Source: Triticum aestivum (lineage: Eukaryota; Streptophyta; Magnoliopsida; Poales; Poaceae). From it: DNA of 64,000 nt. The notes below the pieces were generated by a model, which saw only the letters and a list, made by a program, of their open reading frames with translations, did no database searches and had not been told where the DNA came from. Shown in pieces: positions 46,104 to 56,956 of the stretch. Each line of letters begins with the position of its first letter. Position 1 is the stretch's first letter. The stretch spans positions 296,612,059 through 296,676,058 of the forward strand of contig NC_057814.1 of NCBI RefSeq assembly GCF_018294505.1, written 5' to 3'. Position numbers and translations under genes: made by a program.

Positions 46104-47307
46104 AACTTGTTGGGACTTGAGGTTCTCTTGCAGATCAGCGGTTTGGCTTTCCTTCTTGCTCAGTTCAGCCTACAAAGAGCTAGATATATAATAAGTTGAC
46201 AATACATATTTGAAGTACCAAGTACATAACAAGTTATGCCCTTAGTACTTGGGGGCTAATGCATATTTGCTCTTTATCAGAATTTTTTACAAGTCCCAAG
46301 CACAATACAAGTATTAAGCTTGGCACTTGGGGGCTAATGTGTATTTTCTCATAAAATGCTGATATGGGAATTCTTCTACAAAGTCCCGGTTCATCTTTAT
46401 AAAGTTAAACCGGCCCTTGGGGGCTACATCAGTGAAGTTAAGATGCATTGTTGCAAACAGGAAATTGTTACTAAGTCCCGGTTTAAATTGGTATCTTAAA
46501 CCGTCACTTGGGGGCTACTGGAGTTGATAAGCTGCAATTAAATATAAGAGAGAAACACTTATGAAGTTACCTCATATCGCTCCTTCATCATATTTACCAA
46601 ACCGGCTTCATTGTCACGGCTGGTGTACAGACGGTGCAGGAAGCCAGAGTGAAGGTCTTGAACATTCAGATGGGCATAATTTGACAAATCGGCGTTCCAT
46701 TTGCCTTTGCCAATTGCAGAGAGCTCATCTTTGGAAGTATGCTTTGACAAAGCGACAGGATTGCCCGGAGCAGTATGGCCAGTGCCAGTAATCATAATGT
46801 CATCATCTTTGTCATCAGCAGCCGTTACTGGGGTTGGCGGTTTGTCAGTATTTTTAACTGGACTTGCCGGTTTATTGTCAGTTCGGACAGGGCTGGTTGG
46901 CTGGTCAGCATGGCTTGTAGTGTCAACTTCTGCCTGCTCAGCAACGAAGTCATGATCTTGAGGCGGTGGGTCATTCAGTATGGCATCAATGTTGGTCTCT
47001 TCAGGATCTGGAGTTTTCTCCGGTTCAACAGCCACGTCTTCATCAGCCGGTTTATTCAACTGAGCTTTCTTGCTGGGTCTGGGCTTGGCGCTGAGAAAAA
47101 GAAACATGAGGATCAGTATAGTATATCAAAATAGCAACATCAAGGATAACAACAAGTGTATAGCTCACCCAAGAACCGTTTTGAGAGGTGGAAGTTTTGT
47201 GGCCGACGACTCGCCAGAAGATGTGTGAGAAGTACCCTGACAATTTGAATCAGACGGGTTAAGAGGCTGGCGGAAACAACCTGCTTTGGGGCATGAAGTA
47301 TCAATGG
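46104..47307 (-). pseudogene. Element A antisense gene, middle exons
   Basis: Reading down the minus strand, 47307-47169 finishes the exon that B interrupted (CFRQPLNPSDSNCQGTSHTS, ending LPPLKTVLG at a gtgagc donor). The exon 47090-46571 is acidic and proline-rich (PEETNIDAILNDPPPQDHD) and ends RDNEAGLVNMMKERYE at a gtaact donor. The next exon starts at 46169 (AELSKKESQTADLQENLKS) and runs into the Angela insertion at 46104. Each boundary has the same place and phase pattern as in element B. The intron between 46571 and 46169 contains ttgggggcta repeats. Confidence 0.75.
47303..47307. repeat. Target site duplication of element B (left)
   Basis: AATGG precedes the left LTR of element B and recurs at 60353-60357. 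Confidence 0.95.
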
Positions 47308-47825
47308 TGTCGTGGAATTGTCACGGCAGATGTCCTCAAGCTAGCACTTAGTCGTGGAACCATCGTAGCTAGGAAGCTTGAAGGGGTTAAACGGGACAAG
47401 GAACGCGAGGGTTATACTGGTTCGGCCCCTTACGGTGAAGGTAAAAGCCTACGTCCAGTTGAGGTGGTATTGATTAGGTTTTCGATGACCAGGGAGCTTA
47501 ACTGCTATGCCTGGCTCTCGACGAGATCTTTCCTGTCCTCAAACCGCCGCCGGGTCGTCCCTTTATATAGAGAGGTTGACGCCCAGCAGCTCTCAGAGTC
47601 CTGGCCGGCTCATAAGAGTGTCCGGCTCGGACTCTCAACTATTCTTGCCTTACACTACAAGTTCTACCATAATAGCGGTTGTCACTACGGGCCTTAAGCC
47701 ACATCCGTGTCTTAAGCCCATCTTTGGCCCGCCGTCTTCAAGCTTGGCGCCGGGCTTCAGGCGGTGACCATTATGAGTAACCCGGCCCCTCTGGGCGGGT
47801 GACTCTAAGGCTTACATCCTCAACA
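47308..47825 (-). repeat. Element B 3' LTR (left copy)
   Basis: On the minus strand it starts TGTTGAGGATGTAAGCC at 47825 and ends ...attccacgaca at 47308. A TATATAAA box is present on the minus strand near 47560. Confidence 0.95.
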
Positions 47826-48909
47826 TTAGGCCCCCGATTGATTTGAGCCGGCTCACGTCAATCTTCAATCCTTTCGACAGAAAATCTCCGGCTTACCATT
47901 GTGTGAAGGCTATAACCCATCGTGACGTCATCTTCTGGATTCCGGGTAACCCGCCGTGACGTCATCTTCCATCAAGTCCATTTTTTACTCCACCATATCC
48001 GCAACGGATCTTATCTTTACTGCCATCCCGAAAATCAAGGCGTTTTTATGGTGAGATAACCGCGCCGTGACCTCCTCGTTTCTCACGCCCACTTATGAGC
48101 TTGCCCTTATAAGTAGTCCGGCCCGATGAGCCTCCAGCCACTCGTCTTCCTCCTCTTGCCACTGTTCTTCCACTCGAGCTCCGTTGCCGCCGCCACCGCG
48201 GGTCTTCTCGTCCTCACCGACTCCGGCCGCTGCATCAACCTGTTGTGTCCAGAGAACACGGCGGCGACCCCCGCGACTCACCAGCACCCATAAGCTCTCG
48301 CCACTCCGTAGAGTAGATCCACATTAGGCTCCTGCTGTTCTTCCCGTGTTCTTCGCCGTTCCTCGCGAGTTCTCGGTAGATTTTATTTTTACCACCTTTC
48401 TTGATCTCTGACTGCATAGGACTGCTGCTGTAGTTGTTTCACGCCTGTTTCCAATGTTCATAGATCCCTTCTTACTGCATAAAGGCTCCGTTCAAGCTTA
48501 TGAACTTCCTCTGCGTCTGTTTTAGGTCTAGAAACCTTTCCTTTTAGTCGACCATTTTGATCCAAAATTTTCACTGCGATCTGTGAAACTTGTTTTCACC
48601 CCACTTAGTAAAAAACTGCATCTGCTGATCTATGGCGGCTTACATTTCCGGCTCAAAGAAGCCACGTGCCGTAAAACCTTCCGGCTCAAAATAAACCACG
48701 CGCCGTGAAATTTTCCGGCTTATTTATGATAAAACTGTAGACAATTAAATTACTCTGAATACCTCCAGCGGCTTAGATAACCCGATGCACTTAGCTATAT
48801 GTCATTAGGCCCCTCCATAAGCCGCCACTGTAAACATTGAACTGAAAATTTCCTCCGGCTTATAATTAAACCGGACATTTCCTTTTATCATAGACTTCCG
48901 ACTTTCACC
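47826..48909 (+). promoter_or_regulatory. Element B region upstream of the antisense gene
   Basis: A TTATAAGTA box lies at 48107-48115 on the plus strand, followed by a C/T-rich tract (cctccagccactcgtcttcc) that looks like a 5' UTR. The start codon is at 48910. The gap of almost 800 bp may include a 5' UTR intron: ctcggtagattttattttt near 48373 could be a donor, but no acceptor was fixed. Several ccggctta/ccggctca phrases recur through the region. Confidence 0.5.
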
Positions 48910-51900
48910 ATGCCTCCCAAAGCTCCCAAAGCACCCATCACGTGCAACTGGATGAGGTCCAACGTCACCGACGAGACCTTAGCGGACTTTATGAAGACGG
49001 GTTACCTGCCCAAGAAGGACGTCATGTCCTACCGTGCCCCCGACCCATCAGAGGAGAGACCACAGCCAAGGGACGGGGAGGTGGTAATTTTTGCTGATCA
49101 CATGAGCCGGGGCTTCGCACCGCCCGGCTCAAAGTTCTTTAGAGATGTGCTGAATTTCTTTGATCTGCGGCCACAAGACATAGGGCCCAATTCCGTGTCA
49201 AACATATGCAACTTCCAAGTATTCTGCGAAGTCTACCTTGGAGAAGAGCCCAGCCTTCTGCTCTTTAGAGAACTATTCTATTTGAACCGCCAAAATGAGT
49301 GCGCCAACGGACCGAGCCTGGAACTTGGTGGAATCTCCATTCAACGCCGGAGAGACTGCCTTTTCCCTTACGCCGAGCCACCAAGCCACCCAAAGGACCG
49401 GAACCAGACGTGGTTCTACTGCCAGGACGCTTCGCCGGCTGACGAGAGCCCGCTGCCCGGCTTTCGCCCCTCGCGTCTGGAACCAACTCACCCTCTGTCA
49501 GACAAGCTATCTCAGGCGGAGCGCCAACCTCTGATCCCCACCATCAACAAAATCAAGGCTCTCCTGGGAAATGGCCTCAATGGCATTGATCTGGTCCGGG
49601 TCTGGATCTCGTGGCGGGTGATCCCCTTGAGCCGCCGCCCCGGCTTAATGTGTGATTACACGGGCCGGAAAGATGACCCCCTGCGACACAGCCGCAACGA
49701 TCTTCCTGAAGACGTTGCTGAAGACATGACCAAGGCCCTCTTAAATGAGAGCTTGGCAGACTGCGGGAGGACCGGCTTAAGCCCCTTCTGCAAGACCAAC
49801 GCGGCCCCAGCGGTAAGCCGCTGATCTTAAACATCTTATTTTCTCCTTTAGATAGCTTTCATCTGAACCTTAAGAAATCTCCATGGTATTTTTCAGGCTG
49901 ATGATAAATTCTGGAAGGTCAAGTATGACCATGAGGCGGCCAAGAAGGCCAGGAAGGCTAAGAAAGCCGCCAAGAGAGCCGCTCCCCACAAGAAGGGAAG
50001 CAGGCCTACTGCTTCAGAGCTGCTGCAACTAAGCGACAGCTCCGAGTCAAAGGTAACCCCTGAACCTGTAAACTCTTGTTGTATTTCTTGTTTTATTCCT
50101 GTCCACCTTATCAATACTGTTCATCAGCAGGATGACACCGGAGCAAGTAACCCGGTGATTGAAGAGGTAATGACACTTTCCTCCGACTCGGAGCCCTTGC
50201 CAAGGCTGAAAGTCCGAAGAGTAACCCGGAAAGTAAGATTTTCACATCCTTTAGCTTATCAAGATCCTCAATTTCTTTTGAAGCAACAGATTCATGAGAG
50301 CCGGCGGCACACCCGGACCAACAAGGATGCTGACCTCTCCTCTGGCTTACCTGAGGCATCAAAGAAACGCCGGACCGAGGTTATCTCCAACTTATATCCT
50401 TTTCATCCTTTGGCGGGTGTTATACGTCAACCGCTCAATTCTTCTGACTCGAATTATCAGGAAACTTCACCCTCCTCCGGCGACTCGATGCAGTCGAATC
50501 TGCCGGCTTTCAAGACCGTACCCGGGTAATGATGATCATCTCTTGCTGTGCTTATCTTTACTCATACTTTTGTACTAACCTTTTGTCCTTTCAGTGCTCA
50601 AGCAAAGCTCAGTAAAAGAGCAAAGAAGAATAAGCCGGTGGAAGAGTCGGTCGTGACTGAGCCGGAGGTTGCCGCTCAAGAGCCGCCAGCTGCCTCTGCT
50701 CCTGAAGCCACCGCTCCAACCGACAAGCCAATCGCCGAGACTTCTGCTAATCCGGAGACCTCCAGCCCGGCTCAGCCGGCCGATGACCCGGACGTGGTAA
50801 TCACCCGGACGGAGTTTGTTGAGCCGAGGAGACCCACTGTGCTGGCCAAGTGCTCCGCCAAGGAAGAGTTGCTAGAGCGCCGCCGGGCCAATCTGGACCT
50901 CACCAACTATGCTAACTTGAGCATCGGAGAGATCGTCTCCGGCTATGTTAGTCAGGTGCACAAGAGCCCGGATTTGGAGATCGACATGGTGAATCAGATA
51001 TAGCACAAGTCTGAGGTACCACTCTATTGCTTACCGCATAGTTATCTTTACCATACTCTAGCCCCCAAGTCTACTACTTATGATAGAATATGTTGTAGAC
51101 TTAAGTTCCGGCTTACTTCCATGAACCGGTAATTTGTAGATAGAAACTTTCGACATGCATTAGCCCCCAAGTGCCAAGTGTCTTTGCTTGGAAAGTGCTT
51201 GGGACTTTAAAATCGCATAATAATTGTTCATACTATAATCCGGAACTTGTATAGGCTGCTTGCAAGAAGTTCGAGGCTGATATCTCTGATCTGAAGAACC
51301 GCCTGAAGACTCAGGAGACTGAGACCCGGAAGGCCAACGCCAAGTTTGAGTCCAGTATTGCTGCTCAAGAGAAGCTGAAGAAGAACTTTGAAGCTGAAAG
51401 GAAGACTTGGGCCGAAGAGAAGGCTACTCTGGTGAGCCGGGCCGAACAGGTGGAGAAGGCTCTGACGGAGAGAACCGCCGAACTCTCCGGCTTAAAGCGC
51501 CACGTGTCACAGATGGTCGCCGCAATCTTCGCTAAGTTATTCCACCGGCTTTCATCAAGTTTATAATCTTTATGTCTCGTAACTCCCATCATTGCCAGCG
51601 GCTTACCTTACTCTGTTAAACAGGTCCAAGAAGCGCCAACCTCAACCAAAATGTGCTGACGAAGTTGAAGGCCGTGTACACTCTGGTGGAGCAACTCTAC
51701 ACCGGGTCACAGCGCGCCTTGGCCGTGGTGGCCCTATCCAATGAGGTTCCGACTCACCTGGCAGAAGTACTTCGCCGGCTGGCCGTTCTTCCTCAGCGTG
51801 TTCAAGAGCTGTGACGGGCTTCTGCAAGAGCTGGAGCCATAGCTGCTCTGAGCCGGTCCAAGGCTTTCTTGCCAGAGCTAGACCCGGCGGAGATTGCACT

Positions 51901-52267
51901 TGGCTACCCCAGCTTGAAGGAAGACGGCACTCCTTTTGACCAAAAGGACTTTGCTGCTTGTGTGAAGATCGTGCGCCCAGTGGCCACCCTGATTGGGAAT
52001 GACACTGATCTGACCAAGTACCAGCCCGGCTACGATGCAGAGAATTAGAGGATCCCCACTCCGCGTTATGAAGCCATCAGCCTAGTCCCGCCGACTCGTA
52101 AGCATACCTTTGCCCCGGAAATTGACCCGGCCGGGTTAATTGACGAGGAAGCTCAATTTGAAGCTCTGAGCGGCATTGACTGGAAATCATCAACCTTCCA
52201 GGTCATAGGAACAACCGGAGGCGCGGAGAGGGATGAGCCGGAAGCTTCGACCCGGCAGGCATCTTGA
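48910..52267 (+). pseudogene. Element B antisense gene (Transposase_28-like plus coiled coil), six or more exons
   Basis: Exons 48910-49812 (301 codons), 49897-50052, 50131-50525, 50595-51015, 51255 to about 51528 and 51624-52267 join with consistent phases (0,0,2,0,1) and mostly canonical sites. The first encodes the globular domain (NFFDLRPQDIGPNSVSNICN, then GLNGIDLVRVWISWRVIPLS). The second is lysine-rich, the third and fourth are basic then acidic/proline-rich, and the fifth is a coiled coil. Lesions are TAG at 51001, TGA at 51812, TAG at 52046, and a donor reading ttcgctaag where A has ttcggttaa. Neighbouring pol is convergent. The function is unknown; the N-terminus resembles proteins named putative gypsy type transposon. 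Confidence 0.7.
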
Positions 52268-53363
52268 CTTTTTTAAGGCGGCTTGTTAAACAATGCTTCA
52301 CCCTTTTGGACTCGGGGAGTCTTGTAATAGAATAGGACCAACATTTTAACTTTGTCGTGCCATTGTGCACGTGTTGAATGCTGAATTCCATTGAAGTTAC
52401 TTCCTTATATTCCTCCGGGTCATAATTGATCATTCATTTTCCTTAAGCTCAAATAGTTGTCTTTAACTATACTGCATAGAAAAACAAATCACAAGTCTCT
52501 AGGCGGCTTACCGCACTGAGAATCGTAGTCTCGTACATATAACCCGGAATAGAGATCTAAGTCACGAAAGACTGGTCCTCAATCATGTCCTTGATATAAC
52601 CGTAATAACACACTTACCAGCCTTCAAGTACACTTCCGGATTATATAACCCGGATAATAAGGTTGGTACCTCACCTCCGGTTTACGAGTCTTGGTAATGC
52701 TGATTGTGTGCGACTAGCACTGTGAATCAAAGTTAAGCCGGCCGAACAAGAACCGCCGTGCACAATATTGAGACAATCAGAAGAACTCGTTGTAAATCAG
52801 AAAGGCTTAGGGGCTTCCGGTTCGAATACGACCAGAGACCCGTCCCAAAGGGGTTATGCTAAGATTCGAATGCGATCATATAGCCCCCAGCGGGTTTGGC
52901 GATGCCAATCAAGAGGGTACCGACAACTATGTTCTCTTTGGTTCGAATACGACCCATGTTTGAACAGGAAGCCCCCAAATGACCTTAAAAGTTGTTTAAC
53001 GACGCTGATTCGAATACGATCCACGTCGGTTCCCAAAGGGGGTTGAGCTATGATTCAAATATGATCAAAGAAAACTCCCCAATGAGCTCGGCACTTTGCC
53101 AATCAAATGGGTATCGACAACTATGTTCTCTTTGGTTCGAATACGACCTATGTTTGAACAGGAAGCCCCCAAGTGACTTTATTGCGTACGGCTAGATTCG
53201 AATACGATCATAAGCCGGATCCACCTCCAAGTTACCATGTAATCTTGTAATGAAAACAACACAGTTACCTTTTGGAGGAGAAAAAAGGACAGAGGTCCTG
53301 CTTTATTGCTTATCATAATATGTACATGGCTATAGAAATATGTACATTATGAGAGCCGGTGGC
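52268..53363. other. Element B spacer between convergent antisense gene and pol
   Basis: Non-coding sequence with tandem repeats (see separate entry), pieces such as cataacccggaata, and a terminal ggaggagaaaaaaggacagagg tract near 53275. No gene is supported. Confidence 0.6.
52810..53215. repeat. Two-copy 191-bp tandem repeat with recurring ttcgaatacgatc motif
   Basis: The block ccaatcaagagggtaccgac...ggaagcccccaaatgac at 52907-52985 recurs at 53098-53177 with few changes, a period of about 191 bp. Within and around it the motif gattcgaatacgatc or ggttcgaatacgacc occurs about eight times, on a spacing of 40-70 bp. It contains the palindrome ttcgaa. The array lies between two convergent transcription units. 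Confidence 0.8.
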
Positions 53364-56300
53364 TCAAGTATAATTAGGCCGAAGCTGAGCTATGTTCCAC
53401 GGCTGACGTGTCTCTTCCTCCGACTTACGTGAATCTTTATGCTCCCGAACGTCAATAAGGTAGTATGACCCGTTGTGCAAGTTCTTGCTGACCACAAAGG
53501 GTCCTTCCCAAGGCGGGGATAGCTTGTGCGCATCTGTTTGATCTTGGATGAGCCAGAGCACCAGATCACCTTCCTGGAAGACCCGGGACTTAACCCGGCG
53601 ACTGTGATAACAGCGCAGGTCTTGTTGGTAAATCGCTGATCGAGCTGCTGCCACATCACGCTGTTCGTCCAACAAGTCAAGAGCATCTTGGCGCGCCTGT
53701 TCATTATCCGCCTCAACATAAGCCGCCACGCGAGGCGAGTCATGACGGATGTCACTGGGGAGGACTGCTTCCGCTCCATAAACCATGAAGAAAGCCGTGA
53801 AACCCGTAGACCTGTTAGGAGTAGTATTGATGCTCCATAACACAGAGGGTAACTCCTCCACCCAACAACCCGGCGTCCGTTGCAAAGGGACCAAAAGCCA
53901 GGGCTTGATGCCTTTCAGAATCTCCTGATTAGCTCTCTCAGCTTGACCATTGGATTGAGGGTGAGCCACTGATGAAACATCAAGTCGAATATGCTCTCGT
54001 TGACAAAACTCCTCCATGGCGCCCTTGGACAGATTGGTACCATTCTCAGTTATAATGATGTGTGGGAAGCCAAAGCGAAATATCACCCTTTTCATGAACT
54101 GAACCGTTGTGGCTGTGTCACACTTGCTAACTGGCTCTGCCTCAACCCACTTTGTGAACTTGTCAACTGCCACCAAAAGGTGGGTCTTCTTGTCCTTGGA
54201 CCTTTTAAAAGGCCCAACCATATCAAGCCCCCAGACCGCAAATGGCGAAGTGATTGGTATCATCCTCAGCTCCTAAGCCGGCACATGAGCCCGTCGCGAG
54301 AACCTCTGGCAACCATCACATTTACCGACTAAGTCTTCCGCATCAGCGTGAGCCGTCAGCCAATAAAAACCATGACGAAAAGCCTTGGACACAAGGGATT
54401 TTGAGCCGGCATGATGGCCACAATCCCCTTCGTGAATCTCACGCAAGATTTCTTGACCTTCCTCAGGGGAGACACAGCGCTGGAATGCTCCCGTAACACT
54501 GCGGCGATGCAGCTCCCCATTGATAACAACCATTGACTTAGACCGCCGGGTTATTTGTCTGGCCAAAGTTTCATCCTCAGGCAAATCTCCCCGGGTCATG
54601 TAAGCCAGATAAGGCACTGTCCAGTCCGGGATGATGTGGAGAGCCGCCACCAACTGCGCCTCCGGGTCAGGGACAGCCAAATCTTCCTCTGTAGGCAACT
54701 TAATAGAAGGGTTATGCAAGACGTCCAGGAAAGTATTAGGCGGCACCGGTTTTCGCTAAGAGCCCAGCCGGCTTAAAGCATCAGCCGCCTCGTTCTTCCT
54801 GCGATCGATGTGCTCTACCTGGTAACCCTGAAAGTGTCCAGCAATAGCATCAACTTCACGGCGATAAGCCGCCATGAGAGGGTCCTTGGAATCCCACTTG
54901 CCTGATACCTGTTGAGCCACTAAGTCTGAGTCGCCGAAGCACCTTACCCGGCTCAAGCTCATCTCTTTAGCCATCCGAAGACCATGGAGCAAGGCCTCGT
55001 ACTCAGCCGCATTGTTAGTACAAGGAAACATCAACCGTAGCACATTGTGGAACTTGTCACCTTTAGGGGAAGCCAATACGACTCCAGCCCCCGAGCCCTC
55101 CAACTGCTTGGACCCATCGAAGTGAATAGTCCAGTATGTATTATCTGGCTTTTCCTCGGGCACTTGTAGCTCTGTCCAATCATTGATGAAATCCACCAAA
55201 GCTTGAAATTTAACAGCAGTGCGTGGCACGTACTTTAGACCATGAGGCCCAAGCTCTATAGCCCACTTAGCCACTCTCCCCGTAGCCTCTCTGTTTTGAA
55301 TGATATCTCCAAGGGGGGCAGAACTAACCAAAGTGATAGGGTGACCTTGAAAATAGTGCTTAAGCTTCCGGCTTGCCATGAACACACCATAAACAAGCTT
55401 CTGCCAGTGTGGATACCGCTGTTTGGACTCGATGAGCACTTCGCTGACATAATAAACCGGCCGCTGAACCGGATGCTCCTTACCCTCTTCCTTGCGCTCC
55501 ACCACCACAGCCACACTAACGGCCCGTGTGTTAGCAGCTACATATAGTAATAAAGGCTCCTTGTCAACCGGAGCAGCAAGGACTGGGGGCTCTGCCAGCT
55601 GTCTCTTCAAATCCTCAAAAGCAGTATTAGCAGCATCATTCCAGACAAAGTCATCAATTTTCTTCATCAACTGGTACAATGGCATGGCCTTCTCACCCAA
55701 ACGGCTTATAAACCGGCTTAAAGCAGCAATACGACCCGCCAGGCGCTGGACATCGTTTATACAGGCCGGCTTAGCCAGAGAGGGGATTGCCTTGATCTTC
55801 CCCGGGTTAGCTTCAATGCCTCTATTAGAAACCAAGAAACCCAAGAGCTTGCCTGCAGGAACACCAAAAACACACTTGGCCAGGTTAAGCATCATCTTGT
55901 AGACCCGGAGATTATCAAAGGTTTCCCTTAGATCATCTATCAAAGTTTCCTCCTCCCTGGACTTAACCACAATATCATCCACATAGGCATGAACATTGCG
56001 CCCAATCTGGTTATGAAGACAGTTCTGCACGCAACGCTGATAAGTTGCCTGTGCACTCTTGAGTCCAAAGGGCATAGACACATAGCAGAAGGCTCCAAAG
56101 GGAGTGATGAACATCGTCTTCTCCTAGTACTTAACTGCTATTGTAATCTGATGATATCCAGAATAAGCATCCAAGAAACTTAAGCGCTCGCAACCCGCCG
56201 TAGCATCAATGATTTGATCAATATGGGGAAGCGCAAAAGGATCAGCCGGACATGCCTTGTTCAAGTCCGTGTAGTCCACACACATCCACCAGGTGCCATT

Positions 56301-56956
56301 CTTCTTGAGCACGAGCACCGGGTTAGCTAACCACTCAGGGTGAAAGACTTCAACAATAAACCCAGCCGCCAAGAGCCGGGCCACCTCTTCACCAATGGCT
56401 TTCCGCCTCTCTTCATTAAACCGCCGAAGGAACTGTCTGACCGGCTTAAATTTCGGATCAACATTGAGAGTGTGCTTAGCGAGTTCTCTAGGTACACCTG
56501 GCATGTCAGAAGGTTTCCATGAAAAAATGTCCCTATTCTCACGGATGAACTCGATGAGCGCGCTTTCCTATTTCGGATCCAGATTGGCACTGATGCTAAA
56601 CTGCTGAGATGAATCACCTGGAACGAAATCAACAAGTTTAGTCTCATCAGACGACTTAAATTTCATTGCCGGCTCATGCTCCGTAGTCGGCTTCTTCAGA
56701 GAGGTCATATCTGTTGGGTCAACATTGTCCTTGTAAAATTTCAACTCCTCTGTTGCACAAATAGACTCTGCATAAGCTGCATCGCCTTCCTCACACTCCA
56801 AGGCCACCTTCCGGCTGCTGTGAACCATAATGGTCCCATTGTGACCCGGCATCTTGAGCTATAAATACACGTAACACGGCCGAGCCATGAACTTGGCATA
56901 AGCCGGCCGCCCAAATATGGCATGATACGGACTTCTTATCTTGACCACCTCAAAGG
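53364..56956 (-). pseudogene. Element B reverse transcriptase, RNase H and integrase
   Basis: One minus-strand frame carries the pre-RT linker (stop 56568-56570), reverse transcriptase (NGTWWMCVDYTDLNKACP, YVDD at 55974-55985) and RNase H (IHFDGSKQLEGSGAG, NNAAEYEALLHGL). The zinc region (GDCGHHAGS, CDGCQRF) and integrase follow. The integrase second aspartate is glutamate (ITENGTNL, codon 54045-54047), while GLDMVGPF and NGQAERANQ are kept. Stops at 56124, 54756 and 54273 interrupt the frame. The C-terminus is complete to 53364 (AQLRPNYT). Functions are reverse transcription and integration; this copy would need trans complementation. Confidence 0.9.

Noticed and set aside
47293..47767. Frames of 86-166 codons repeated at 47293-47767 and 59724-60294
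   Set aside because: These are the element B LTRs read in the sense opposite to the element, not genes.
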